From Mesorhizobium sp. LNHC252B00 (GTDB taxonomy: Bacteria; Pseudomonadota; Alphaproteobacteria; Rhizobiales; Rhizobiaceae), in contig NZ_AYWO01000010.1 of assembly GCF_000502955.1 (NCBI RefSeq), positions 111,796 to 165,581 on the forward strand: DNA of 53,786 bases. The letters run 5' to 3'. A program made the position numbers and the translations under genes. The first letter of the stretch is position 1. Each line of letters starts with the position of its first letter. A model generated the notes under the pieces. It saw only the letters and a program-made list of their open reading frames with translations, had not been told where the DNA came from and searched no databases. Shown in pieces: positions 35,239-43,815 of the stretch.

Positions 35239-36426
35239 TCATCCGCCTGACGCTAGGCTCGCCGACAAAAGCAACAGTCCGAACAGGAACACGAAGGCGG
35301 CGCCGCCGATCTCGACGATCGAGTGGATGCGGTTGCCCATGCGGCCGTCGCCGGCGAAATACACCGCCCAGTTCTTTGCCGTCACCGCCAGTGTCGCCAG
35401 CGCCGAGACGGTGATGGCAGTGCCCAGCGACATCGCCAGCACCGACAGCAGGCCGCCGAGCCAAAGTCCGTTGAGAAGCGCGAAGCTGAGCACGATCAGC
35501 GCGCCGGAACAGGGGCGGATGCCGACCGCCGCCACCGCCGACCAGGCGGTGCGCCAGTCAAAGCGGTCGCCCGACAGCAACGCCGGGTCGGGCGCGTGCG
35601 AATGGCCACAGGTGTCGCAGACCTCGCCGGCCGCGTGATCGTGATGGGCATGATCGTGGGTGGCGTGATCATGGTCATGCGTTCCGTGGTCGTGATGATC
35701 GTGGGAATGGTCGTGCATGTGGTCATGATCGTGATGCACCTGCAGCGCATGCGAATGGGCATGCGCCGAATGGCTGTGACCGGCATGACCGGCATGCGAA
35801 TGCCCACCATGAGAATGGCCGGCGTGCGCCGCCGACAGGCTGTAGGCGGGGCCTTTGCCAAACATGCGCAGGACGGCAGGGCCGAGTTTGCGCCACAGCA
35901 GCCAGGCGCCAAACAGGGTGACGAAGACAAAGCTCATGATCTCCATGAACCAGGCGGCGTCCGTCATCGTCACGGAGGTGCCGCGCAGGACGAAATAGGC
36001 TACCCCCATCACCGCGACCGCCGTCAGGCCCTGCAGCAGCGCCGAGACGAAGGACAACAGGATGCCGCGCCGTAGCGCCACTTCGTTGGCGACCATGTAG
36101 GACGAGATCACCGCCTTGCCGTGGCCCGGGCCGGCGGCGTGGAAGATGCCGTAGGCGAAGGACAGGCCGACGAGTATCCAAATCTTGCTGCCGTCCTGGC
36201 GCATCGCCTTCATTGCAGTTGCCAGCGCGCGATAGAATTCCTGCTGCCGCAGATTGATCCACATCAGTATGTGGGCGAAGGGGCCGGTGCTGGGCGCGAT
36301 GCCGTCATTGACGCCGATGCCGAGCGAACTCTGGGCATGGGCGGAGTTGGCGAGATGCATCATGACGACAGTGGCGGCCAACAGGCCGAATGCCAAACGC
36401 AGGGACGGTTTCGTCACCGGCTTCAT
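35239..36426 (-). CDS. RcnA-like nickel/cobalt transporter with His-rich loop
   Basis: A 395-residue protein. A signal-like N-terminus (LAFGLLAATVVMMHLANSAHA) precedes six helices. The family motif IFHAAGPGHGKAVISSYMV (HxxPGHGK) and GIRPCSGALIVLSFALLNGL are intact. About residues 199-278 form a loop with dozens of His in HSH, HDH and HAH patterns, ending in CDTCGHSHAPD. Family knowledge: such proteins move Ni2+ or Co2+; the HisRich loop sequesters metal. The start overlaps the DUF1007 stop by four bases (ATGA), so it is coupled to that gene. It converges with denD. Confidence 0.92.
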   Translation of the reverse strand: MKPVTKPSLRLAFGLLAATVVMMHLANSAHAQSSLGIGVNDGIAPSTGPFAHILMWINLRQQEFYRALATAMKAMRQDGSKIWILVGLSFAYGIFHAAGPGHGKAVISSYMVANEVALRRGILLSFVSALLQGLTAVAVMGVAYFVLRGTSVTMTDAAWFMEIMSFVFVTLFGAWLLWRKLGPAVLRMFGKGPAYSLSAAHAGHSHGGHSHAGHAGHSHSAHAHSHALQVHHDHDHMHDHSHDHHDHGTHDHDHATHDHAHHDHAAGEVCDTCGHSHAPDPALLSGDRFDWRTAWSAVAAVGIRPCSGALIVLSFALLNGLWLGGLLSVLAMSLGTAITVSALATLAVTAKNWAVYFAGDGRMGNRIHSIVEIGGAAFVFLFGLLLLSASLASGG

Positions 36427-37109
36427 CCTTCTGGCTGACAGGTCAGTTCGAGCTTTGTGGCGAAGATCTTGCTCATGTCGGTGCCTGTCGGATCGTTGAA
36501 GAAGGCATCGGTGAGGGTCTTCTGGTTTTCTTTGATGGCCTCGTCCGGGTCCGGACGGATCACCTTGCTGGTGCAGTTCGACGGCAGGCCTTCAACCGTG
36601 ATGTTGGAATCGTCGGTGAAGTCGATCGCGGTGTAGAATGTCGGATCGTAGACGCCGATATCTATCTTGCCGTTGAGCTTGATCGGCACTTTCGGCTCGG
36701 ACTCGAACAGGATGATCAACTGGTCGTTGTCGAAATTGGCCATCAGATGCGGCGGTGGCGTCATCGCCACGTCCTTGCCATCGACGGTGACGAGCTGGAA
36801 GTAATTGAACTCGGCCAGCGAGGCATGGACGGTGTCGGCGACCTCCTTGAGCTCGTTGTCGTCGAGCTTCAGGTCGGAGTTCTTGTCGAACTCCATCATC
36901 ACCGTGCTGGAGAAGAGATCGTCGAAGCGCCAGAGATGACGCAGCGCTTTCACACTTTGGTGATCCGGGGAGAGGATCACGTCCAGGCGGGCCTCGGCGA
37001 AGACGTGCGGGTGCACCTCAGCCGGTCCGGTGGCGGCAAAGGTCGCCGCCAGGGCCGAAGCCAGCATGATTGCGTGCCGTTTCAGGTGCATTCTCAGTCG
37101 CGATTCCAT
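36423..37109 (-). CDS. DUF1007 periplasmic protein, partner of the nickel/cobalt transporter
   Basis: A 228-residue protein with a signal peptide (HAIMLASALAATFAATGPAE) and the DUF1007 opening HPHVFAEARLDVI. Middle motifs are LRHLWRFDDLFSSTVMMEFD and LAEFNYFQLVTVDGKDV; the C-terminus has CSKVIRPDPDEAIKE-type residues. Such proteins are found with RcnA/HoxN-like transporters and probably bind metal in the periplasm; the conserved HPHVF suggests this. Start at the ATG at 37109 (CCGAGGCAC upstream) or 37091. It is the first gene of a two-gene operon. Confidence 0.88.
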   Translation of the reverse strand: MESRLRMHLKRHAIMLASALAATFAATGPAEVHPHVFAEARLDVILSPDHQSVKALRHLWRFDDLFSSTVMMEFDKNSDLKLDDNELKEVADTVHASLAEFNYFQLVTVDGKDVAMTPPPHLMANFDNDQLIILFESEPKVPIKLNGKIDIGVYDPTFYTAIDFTDDSNITVEGLPSNCTSKVIRPDPDEAIKENQKTLTDAFFNDPTGTDMSKIFATKLELTCQPEG

Positions 37110-37178
37110 GTGCCTCGGAGTGATGTCGAGAGTTATCAGAAAGGGGGCGAAATTGGGACCGGGACTCGACTGAATGGG

Positions 37179-38078
37179 TCAGGCAGCTTCACGCGTCCTG
37201 AACCACTGCACCAGGAAATCGACGAAAACGCGAACCTTGGCGGGTAGGTAACGGCGGTGCGGGTAGACGGCGAATATTCCGCCGCCCGGCAGGATACGGT
37301 CATCCATCACCGACACCAGCCGGCCGCTCTCGAGGTCGGGCGCGGCGATAAAATCCGGCAGGACGGAAAACCCCAACCCGGCCACGGTCGCCGCACGCGC
37401 CGTCATCGGGCTGTTGACCTCGATGGGACCCGACACCGAAACGCTCATCGGATCGCCATTGTCGCCCTTGAACGGCCAGTTGCTCAATCCGCGACCATTG
37501 GTGTCGACGATACAGGGCATGCGGCTAAGATCCTGCGGCCGCGTCGGCATGCCATGCTTGGCGATCAGTTCGGGAGAGGCACAGAGCTTTATAGAAAATG
37601 GCGCCAGCCGCCTGGCGATCAGAGACGAGTTCTCGAGCCGCGAGATGCGCACCGCGAGGTCGAAGCCTTCCTCGACCAAATCGACGAAGCGGTCGTCGAG
37701 CTGGACGTCGAGCACGATGTCGGGATGCTGCTTGGCGAAATCGATCAGCGACTGGCCGACCGGCGCGTCGGCGAAGGTGCGCGGCGCCGACAGCTTGATC
37801 CGGCCACGCACGTCGCCGGAAGATTCGCGCACGGCGTCGGCCAGGCTGTCGACCTCGCGCACGATCTCCGAGGCGCGCCGGTAATAGGTGTGGCCGGCCT
37901 CGGTCATGGAGAACTGGCGCGTGGTGCGGTTGAGCAGCAGCGCGCCGAGTTCGTCCTCCAGTTCGCGCACATATTTCGACAAAAGGGCCTTGGAACGGCC
38001 GATCTTGCGTGCCGCCGCCGAAAAGCCCTCGGCCTCGACCACGTCGATGAAGGCACGCATGCGGGTCAGTGTGTCCAT
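37179..38078 (-). CDS. LysR family transcriptional regulator
   Basis: A 299-residue protein from the ATG at 38078. The N-terminal winged HTH (MDTLTRMRAFIDVVEAEGFS, AAARKIGRSKALLSKYVREL) and LLNRTTRQFSMTEAGHTYYR are typical. The substrate-binding domain covers residues 90-295. It begins two bases past the amidase stop, same strand, so the two form an operon and the regulator probably controls it or a linked unit. The inducer is unknown. Confidence 0.93.
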   Translation of the reverse strand: MDTLTRMRAFIDVVEAEGFSAAARKIGRSKALLSKYVRELEDELGALLLNRTTRQFSMTEAGHTYYRRASEIVREVDSLADAVRESSGDVRGRIKLSAPRTFADAPVGQSLIDFAKQHPDIVLDVQLDDRFVDLVEEGFDLAVRISRLENSSLIARRLAPFSIKLCASPELIAKHGMPTRPQDLSRMPCIVDTNGRGLSNWPFKGDNGDPMSVSVSGPIEVNSPMTARAATVAGLGFSVLPDFIAAPDLESGRLVSVMDDRILPGGGIFAVYPHRRYLPAKVRVFVDFLVQWFRTREAA

Positions 38079-38080
38079 GG

Positions 38081-39277
38081 TCAGGCCTTTCGTGCGGCGT
38101 CGAGAAGTTTCCGGCCGAGCCGTATCAGGGCAATGTCGCTGCCGGAAGGGCCAAGCAGCGACAGGCCGAACGGGGCGCCGGCGACCGAGCCGATGGGCAG
38201 GGTGATCTGTGGAAAACCGGACAGGCCGGCCAGGCACAGAAGTTGAAGCGCCCGTTCGCGATAGGCCTGGAACTGCTCCGGCGTGCTGTCCACGTAGGGA
38301 GCTGGGCCCGGCACCGTCGGCAGGATGAGGAAGCCATCCTTGCCCAGTAGGGCGCTCAATTCGCCGCGAAAGGTCAGTCGGCGCACCTTCTCGGCCTGGG
38401 CTGTTTTGTCATCGACGGCACGGCCGAAGCCGAAGCGCTCTTCGACGCCCGGACCGAGGTCGCGCTCGCCGCTGGTGATCCATTCGCCATGCACCGCCCA
38501 AGCCTCCTTGGCCTGCAGCCGGCGAAAGCACCAGTAGAGTTCATCGGGAGATGAGGTGAAGCGCGTCGTTGCCGGCGCCGGCGCGCCGAACACCGTACTC
38601 GCCAGTGCCTTCATTCGGGCATATTCGGCAAGCGCCGGGTGGTGGACCATCCCATCCAGCCAGTCCAGCGCCAGCGGCCGATTGAGCGTGTTCTGGTGCG
38701 GGTCGCGGCCGAGCAGCAGCCTGCCAACGGTCTCGTAGGTCTCGATGTCGTCGGCGAACCAGCCGAACGTGTCGAAGCTCGGGGCCAGCTTCATCGTGCC
38801 ATCGAGCGAAATGCGGCCATGCGTGGTGCGCAGCCCGATCAGTCCGCAAAAACTCGCCGGCGCGCGGATCGAGCCGCCGGTGTCGGAGCCGGTGGCGATA
38901 TCGGCAAGCCTGCCCGCCACCGCCGCCGCCGATCCCGATGACGAGCCGCCGGTGACACGGTCGGGCGCGGCCGGGTTCACCGGAAACGAAAAATGCGCAT
39001 TCTGGCCGAACAGCGCGAACGCAAGCTCGTCGGTCTGGGTCTTGCCGACGAAGCGCGCCCCGGCATCGAGAATCACTTGCACGGCCGGCGCCGTGCGCGA
39101 GGCGGCGGGGCTGTCTGCGAATTTCTGCAAGTTGCCGCAGCCAGTGCGGTAGCCGGCGACGTCGTAGATGTCCTTGACGGCCAGCCGCAGGCCGGCCAGA
39201 GGGCCAGTTTCGGCATGCGCCACCGGCATCTGGCAAAGGTCGAGAAAGGCGTTTAGAGGGCCGTGCGTGCCTGTCAT
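38081..39277 (-). CDS. Amidase (amidase-signature family)
   Basis: A 398-residue protein. The Ser-cisSer-Lys catalytic set is present: Lys35 in LRLAVKDIYDVAG, cis-Ser112 in TGGSSSGSAAAVAG and nucleophile Ser136 in GSDTGGSIRAPASF. It hydrolyses an amide to acid and ammonia in the cytoplasm; the substrate is not deducible. It is slightly short compared with GatA and lacks that family's C-terminus. The following gene, a LysR regulator, is two bases away. Confidence 0.91.
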   Translation of the reverse strand: MTGTHGPLNAFLDLCQMPVAHAETGPLAGLRLAVKDIYDVAGYRTGCGNLQKFADSPAASRTAPAVQVILDAGARFVGKTQTDELAFALFGQNAHFSFPVNPAAPDRVTGGSSSGSAAAVAGRLADIATGSDTGGSIRAPASFCGLIGLRTTHGRISLDGTMKLAPSFDTFGWFADDIETYETVGRLLLGRDPHQNTLNRPLALDWLDGMVHHPALAEYARMKALASTVFGAPAPATTRFTSSPDELYWCFRRLQAKEAWAVHGEWITSGERDLGPGVEERFGFGRAVDDKTAQAEKVRRLTFRGELSALLGKDGFLILPTVPGPAPYVDSTPEQFQAYRERALQLLCLAGLSGFPQITLPIGSVAGAPFGLSLLGPSGSDIALIRLGRKLLDAARKA

Positions 39278-39541
39278 CGTTCGCTATCCGGATACGGTTG
39301 GCGCAGCATTGTTCGATGCCAGGAATTTTACAACCTGGAATACGATTTTTATTGATTGTGAAATCGTTCAATCTTATATCGCGCTTGCCCAAAGTCGCAC
39401 GTGCCTGTGGGTGTCCGCCGATCCTCGAATGGTGAGGGAAATCGGTAAGGTAACTGGAGCTAACCCCTCCAGTCGGTCTAGCGGCCAACCGCAAGCCCGA
39501 GGACACCTTGAAGCAACGACGGTGCGGGCCTTTCTGGTGTT

Positions 39542-39817
39542 CTGCCGGTTGTCCAAAGACCGGGGTTACTGAAGAGGCACACCTTCATTGCCGGCAGTGC
39601 GGACGGGTTTCCCATCCAAGCCAAGGCAGACAAAGCGAACCGAGGCCGGGCAAGGCCAAGGTTCACCGCCGCGAGACGGCGTTTCATGGTTCCGGGGTCT
39701 CCACCGGCTGGTTCCATGGATTTCCGTCCCGCCTTTGTCCACCGCGTGTTCGCGAGGCCAACAGCCCGCTTCCCGCAGCCTTATTGCGCGCCGAAAGGCG
39801 CTGATGGAGAGACCCCG
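39542..39817 (+). promoter_or_regulatory. Structured 5' leader of the ornithine decarboxylase gene (speF-type candidate)
   Basis: Part of a 540-bp gene-free stretch (39278-39817). Stems include CTGCCGG (39542-39548) with CCGGCAG (39591-39597), CGCCG/CGGCG at 39667-39681, and GCGCC-GAAA-GGCGC at 39788-39801. CGGGGTCTC at 39693-39701 is perfectly complementary to GAGACCCCG at 39809-39817, which covers the Shine-Dalgarno region right before the ATG. This could sequester the ribosome site. A speF leader motif has been described upstream of ornithine decarboxylase genes in alphaproteobacteria; position fits, but I could not match it to the consensus. GATTG...CAATC lies at about 39353-39373, nearer the amidase promoter. 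Confidence 0.6.
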
Positions 39818-40951
39818 ATGGCCACCCAGCGCATCCTTGACTTCCTCGCCACCCGACGTCCGACCGGCCCTTGCCTCGTCGTCGACCTCGATGTCGTGCG
39901 CGACAATTTCCGAGCCTTCGAGAAGGCGCTGCCCGATTCGAAAATCTACTATGCGGTGAAAGCAAACCCGGCGCCGGAGATCCTGCGCCTGCTTACTGCG
40001 ATGGGCTCGTCTTTCGACACCGCTTCCGTTGCCGAAGTCGAGATGGCGATGGACGCCGGTGCGCCGGCGGACCGCATCTCCTTCGGCAACACCATCAAGA
40101 AAGAACGTGACATCGCACGCGCCTACCAGCTCGGCATCCGCCTGTTCGCGGTCGACTGCGTCGAAGAGGTCGAGAAGATCGCCCGTGTCGCTCCAGGTTC
40201 CCGCGTGTTCTGCCGCGTGCTGACCGATGGCGAGGGCGCCGAGTGGCCGCTGTCGCGCAAATTCGGCTGCGTGCCTGCGATGGCCGTCGACGTGCTGCGC
40301 CATGCCAAGGGGCTCGGCCTCGATGCCTACGGCGTGTCGTTCCATGTCGGCTCGCAGCAGACCGACCTGACCGCCTGGGACCGCGCGCTGGCCGATGCCA
40401 AGGCGGTGTTCGCGACGCTCGCCGAGGAAGGCATCGTCTTGAAGATGGTCAACATGGGCGGTGGTTTCCCGACGCGTTATCTGCGTGACGTGCCGGCAGC
40501 GCAGGCCTATGGCCAGGCGATATTCTCGGCGCTGCGCAAGCATTTCGGCAATGCCATCCCGGAAACCATCATCGAGCCGGGCCGCGGCATGGTCGGCAAC
40601 GCCGGCGTCATCAAGTCGGAAGTCGTCCTGATCTCGAAGAAGGCCGCCAACGACAATGTGCGCTGGGTATTCCTCGACATCGGCAAGTTCGGCGGCCTTG
40701 CCGAGACGATGGATGAGGCTATCCGCTATCCCCTCGTCACCCGCCATGACGGCACGGAGACCGCACCTTGCGTGCTCGCCGGCCCGACCTGCGATTCGGC
40801 CGACGTGATGTACGAGAAGACGCCGTACCCGTTGCCGCTGTCGCTGACGATCGGCGACGAGGTGCTGATCGAAGGCACCGGTGCCTACACGACCACCTAC
40901 TCGGCGGTCGCCTTCAACGGCTTCGAGCCTCTCCGATCCTACGTGATCTGA
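39818..40951 (+). CDS. odc: Ornithine/lysine decarboxylase (fold III, PLP)
   Basis: A 377-residue protein from the ATG at 39818, with GGAGAG 6-11 bases before it; the frame is open 44 codons further upstream, but that stretch looks like leader RNA. PLP Lys48 lies in YYAVKANPAP. Other motifs are SFGNTIKKERDIARAYQLGI, GVSFHVGSQQTD, MGGGFPTRY, EPGRGMVGNAG, and the catalytic Cys in LAGPTCDSADVMY. It should make putrescine from ornithine (possibly cadaverine from lysine), the precursor for homospermidine synthase at 14.9-16.4 kb. Confidence 0.94.
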   Translation: MATQRILDFLATRRPTGPCLVVDLDVVRDNFRAFEKALPDSKIYYAVKANPAPEILRLLTAMGSSFDTASVAEVEMAMDAGAPADRISFGNTIKKERDIARAYQLGIRLFAVDCVEEVEKIARVAPGSRVFCRVLTDGEGAEWPLSRKFGCVPAMAVDVLRHAKGLGLDAYGVSFHVGSQQTDLTAWDRALADAKAVFATLAEEGIVLKMVNMGGGFPTRYLRDVPAAQAYGQAIFSALRKHFGNAIPETIIEPGRGMVGNAGVIKSEVVLISKKAANDNVRWVFLDIGKFGGLAETMDEAIRYPLVTRHDGTETAPCVLAGPTCDSADVMYEKTPYPLPLSLTIGDEVLIEGTGAYTTTYSAVAFNGFEPLRSYVI

Positions 40952-41036
40952 CGGTTCGAAAGACCGATCAGATCATCCCAGGTGGCGTCTGTCGTCCACC
41001 CGGGCTCGCCTGTGGAACAATCTCCGCTCGCCAGGG

Positions 41037-41618
41037 ATGACGGAAATGGAAATGTCAGTTGAAATCGTGGGCCACGCACCGGCCTTTGTGATGGTCGCCG
41101 AAACCGCTGCCGATGTCGCGGCGCGCGAGGCGTTGCTCGATCGGGCCATGGGGCCGAAGCGGCGGAAGAAATCGTCGGAGAAGCTGCGGCGTGGCCGGCG
41201 GCCTTCGGAAGGCCTGGCCTTCGTTGCCCGGGATGCGGCGGGCGGCGTCGCCGGCACCGTGCGGCTGTGGGATGTGCGGTTGGGCGAGGGCGGCCCGGCA
41301 GCGCTGCTGCTTGGCCCGCTCGCCGTCGATCCGTCGCTCAAGAGTGCCGGCATCGGCTCGGCGCTGATGCGCCACGCCATCGCCGAGGCGGCGCGTCTTG
41401 GCCATGCCGCGATCCTGCTGGTCGGCGATGCGCCCTATTACGCACGCTTCGGATTCTCGGCCGCCAGGACCGGTTCGCTTGCCATGCCGGGCCCCTATGA
41501 GCGGCACCGCCTGCTGGCCCTGGAATTGGTGGAAGGCACGCTGGACGGCGTCGAAGGCACGCTGCGGGCGGCAGGGCGCAAGCTATCGGTTCCAGCCGAA
41601 GCGCGACGCGCTGGCTGA
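41037..41618 (+). CDS. GNAT acetyltransferase (YhbS-like)
   Basis: A 193-residue protein. The core GNAT motif is LGPLAVDPSLKSAGIGSALM, preceded by LAFVARDAAGGVAGTVRLWD and followed by ILLVGDAPYYARFGFSAART. This resembles YhbS-type N-acetyltransferases. The start may be 41037, 41046 or 41052. The 3' end overlaps the convergent secreted-protein gene by 36 bases. It lies 85 bases past odc. Confidence 0.88.
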   Translation: MTEMEMSVEIVGHAPAFVMVAETAADVAAREALLDRAMGPKRRKKSSEKLRRGRRPSEGLAFVARDAAGGVAGTVRLWDVRLGEGGPAALLLGPLAVDPSLKSAGIGSALMRHAIAEAARLGHAAILLVGDAPYYARFGFSAARTGSLAMPGPYERHRLLALELVEGTLDGVEGTLRAAGRKLSVPAEARRAG

Positions 41619-42425
41619 AACCAGTTCGGCATACTCGGTCGCGACGGCATCCAGGCCGGTCACGGTCGGTGAGCCGGCGCCTCCCAGGCGGGCTGCGTAA
41701 TCCTCACCCTTGGGAGCCTTGTCCCAGTCGTTGCCGATGAAGCGGGCCGCTGCCGTGCCGGAGTCCGAGACTTCGGGCGTCGGCGATCCAAACGAGGCTG
41801 CCGTGCGCTTGAGACCATCCAGAAACGCAGCATTGTCCAGGCCGCTGTAGGGCTTGCCGCTGCCGTCCACCACATTGAGAAATATCTGCTCGTCACCAAA
41901 GGCGGTGTAACCGCCGCCCAGACCTTTTTCCACAGCATCGGCCTTTTCGAAGAAACGCTGTGCCACGCCGGCGTCGAGCGTATCCTTCGGGAAGCGAACG
42001 GTAACGAAACCCGTGCTCCCGCCGTTGTCGTCCAGCCTCGATACAAGCACGCTATGCTGGTGGAAAATGTAGCCGAAGGCAGCCGCAAGGCGATCGGCGG
42101 TTGCGTCGTCAAGCGCCGCCTCGGTTTGCAGCGAGGCGTTGGTCTTGAGGAGGTAGCCACCCGGAGTCACTTCCGTCTCAAGCACCGCAGGATCGACGCC
42201 TATGCCGGCGGCGACCTTGGGCACGATCTTCTCAAGCACCTCCGCTGAAAAGGCAGCCCGATCGGCATAGCCGGCCGTCTTCAGATTTGGCAGGTCGAAG
42301 CCCACGGAAGGTGTGGCCTCGTAGGAAATCAGGACAAGCTCGTCAGCCGCCGCTGCCGCTGTCACCGAAACCAGGGCAGCGACAAGCAGCGCACGCCCCA
42401 TTGCTCGAACGATGTGGATATTCAT
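41583..42425 (-). CDS. Secreted protein of unknown function
   Basis: A 280-residue protein from the ATG at 42425. The signal peptide (AMGRALLVAALVSVTAAAAA) is followed by DELVLISYEATPSVGFDLPN and by a soluble domain without a recognised family name. About residues 90-170 have an alternating pattern of acidic and hydrophobic residues (RLDDNGGSTGFVTVRF, GGGYTAFGDEQIFLNVVDGS). No cofactor motif or lipobox is visible. Convergent with GNAT and overlapping it by 36 bases. Confidence 0.7.
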   Translation of the reverse strand: MNIHIVRAMGRALLVAALVSVTAAAAADELVLISYEATPSVGFDLPNLKTAGYADRAAFSAEVLEKIVPKVAAGIGVDPAVLETEVTPGGYLLKTNASLQTEAALDDATADRLAAAFGYIFHQHSVLVSRLDDNGGSTGFVTVRFPKDTLDAGVAQRFFEKADAVEKGLGGGYTAFGDEQIFLNVVDGSGKPYSGLDNAAFLDGLKRTAASFGSPTPEVSDSGTAAARFIGNDWDKAPKGEDYAARLGGAGSPTVTGLDAVATEYAELVSASASRFGWNR

Positions 42426-42688
42426 TACCGGACCTCGCTGCTTTGCTCCTTTCTGGAGCCGAGGCCAGACTAAATGGATGATTTCACAATCAAAGGTATG
42501 AGCGGCTTGCCGTTCCCGGCCGCGTGAAGGTTTCGTGCCAAGATTGCCGAACCCTGTGGAACGAATATGCCGTCTCGAGGATGGTGACCCGGAGCGCTTC
42601 ATCGTTCATGGAAAACGCTGAGCCGCCCTGTCTTCCTTTCATGACGCAATTGCGGACGGAAGTGGCGCGGATCGGCTTCGTCTTATGC
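42426..42688. other. Gene-free stretch with possible remnant of a small gene
   Basis: Part of a 306-bp gap. From the GTG at 42524 the plus-strand frame reads VKVSCQDCRTLWNEYAVSRM, which resembles the start of small CxxC proteins common in rhizobia. After about 20 residues the frame loses any similarity I can recognise, so it may be a decayed gene. The rest shows nothing I can name. Confidence 0.3.
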
Positions 42689-42726
42689 ATATCTGTCGCA
42701 AGCCGCGGCGCGGCTTGCGACAGATA
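42689..42726 (-). terminator. Long perfect hairpin after the SCP2 gene
   Basis: An 18-bp perfect stem (ATATCTGTCGCAAGCCGC paired with its complement) with a 3-base loop, five bases past the SCP2 stop. It lacks a T run. It probably defines or protects the 3' end of the SCP2 mRNA. Confidence 0.6.
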
Positions 42727-42731
42727 TACCT

Positions 42732-43016
42732 TCAGCCGATCAACTGGCTGAGGGCCATGGCGACGGTCATGTCGCCTTCGACCTTTATCTTGCCGGTCAT
42801 GAAGGCCATGGTCGGGTTCAGGTCGCCAGCGATCAGCGAATCCAGGTCGTCGATCGAAAGCTTGATGGTGCAATCGGCGGGCGCGTCGGTGGTTGAAATT
42901 GTCGCGCCGTCGATGACGATGACGCCGTCGCTGCCGGTGTCGAATTTCACGGAACGATCGAACCCGCTGCTTGCCACGCGCGACTTGATCTTCTCGGCAA
43001 TCTCCTGAACGCTCAC
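42732..43016 (-). CDS. SCP2 sterol-binding-fold domain protein
   Basis: A 94-residue protein from a GTG at 43016, set by AAGGAGAACAGC just upstream; an ATG 8 codons earlier is less likely. It is one SCP2 domain: SVQEIAEKIKSRVASSGFD, KFDTGSDGVIVIDGATISTT, ADCTIKLSIDDLDSLIAGDL, PTMAFMTGKIKVEGDMTVAM. The fold binds lipids such as fatty acyl chains. Length and sequence match the small stand-alone SCP2 proteins of alphaproteobacteria. Confidence 0.92.
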   Translation of the reverse strand: MSVQEIAEKIKSRVASSGFDRSVKFDTGSDGVIVIDGATISTTDAPADCTIKLSIDDLDSLIAGDLNPTMAFMTGKIKVEGDMTVAMALSQLIG

Positions 43017-43214
43017 GCTGTTCTCCTTGTCTGGTTGCATCTGTCTCGCAACGGCGCTTCGATCCGGCCGAAGCCCATGCCGCGGTTTCGCGATCACGGT
43101 CGCTGGCGCATATAGCTTTGGGTTGACGTTTACGTCAACGCGGATTCCGGTGGCTGGTTCCTGCGCTGGCGGCAGGTGGGGCCCGATGTGATCGGAACCC
43201 GTGGGCAGGGCAAC

Positions 43215-43730
43215 TCAGTGTTCCTTGAAAGCCTTGGTCATTTCCGCGGCCGTCTCGCTTTTCTTGCGACGCAGCCAGTTGTCACGGATTTCGTCCTTCG
43301 ACAGGAAATTGACCTGATCGATCAGAACCTCATGCACCAAAGTGGCGCCCACACGCGTGTTGACGGTATCGCGGATCGCGGCGCGGAAGGCATCGAGATC
43401 GATCGTCGCCTTGTTGGTGAAGTCGATCTGAGGATTGGAATAGAGGTAGGAATAGACCTGGTCGGTGATCAGCGCTTCCGCCGGAATGGACAGCTTCTTT
43501 ATCTGCTCGGGTTCGACCGTATAGACGAGCTTTGTCAGGAAATAGCCGCCGATCTGCGAATCGCGGATCAATGGCACCGAAATGATATCCGTCTTGACGT
43601 AGTCGAGACCGCCCAGCATCGGCTTCGGCGTTTCGCCGACGCCCTTTTCGCCCGCAGCCTGGAACGAATAGAACACCGCGCCGAGCGTCGCGGCGCAGAT
43701 CCAGACCGCGATCGCGATGACCTTGATCAT
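43215..43730 (-). CDS. Membrane-anchored protein with FliL-like layout
   Basis: A 171-residue protein with one N-terminal membrane helix (VIAIAVWICAATLGAVFYSF) and a periplasmic domain. Order of elements (IGGYFLTKLVYTVEPEQIKK, TDQVYSYLYSNPQIDFTNKA, AFRAAIRDTVNTRVG, VHEVLIDQVNFLSKDEIRD) is reminiscent of FliL. It lies just downstream of FlgN-like and rod-binding genes on the same strand. I cannot confirm that it is FliL; a distant relation or a different envelope protein are both possible. Confidence 0.55.
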   Translation of the reverse strand: MIKVIAIAVWICAATLGAVFYSFQAAGEKGVGETPKPMLGGLDYVKTDIISVPLIRDSQIGGYFLTKLVYTVEPEQIKKLSIPAEALITDQVYSYLYSNPQIDFTNKATIDLDAFRAAIRDTVNTRVGATLVHEVLIDQVNFLSKDEIRDNWLRRKKSETAAEMTKAFKEH

Positions 43731-43815
43731 CGGGCCCCGTCATTGACTTGCGATGGCAACGCGGCGCTGCCCTCCTGCATGAGCAGGGTCGCCGATGCGT
43801 TCCTTGTGTCCCGCA

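Noticed and set aside
35640..35830. Short repeats (CATGATCGTG-like) as a possible CRISPR or regulatory array
   Set aside because: They encode the His/Asp-rich loop of the RcnA-like protein and have no uniform spacers.
39168..39572. 134-codon plus-strand frame in the amidase-odc gap
   Set aside because: Half is antisense to the amidase gene and the rest lies in the leader region; no recognisable domain.
39686..39817. In-frame 44-codon N-terminal extension of ornithine decarboxylase
   Set aside because: Not part of the family fold, lies in the structured leader, and the ATG at 39818 has a good ribosome site.
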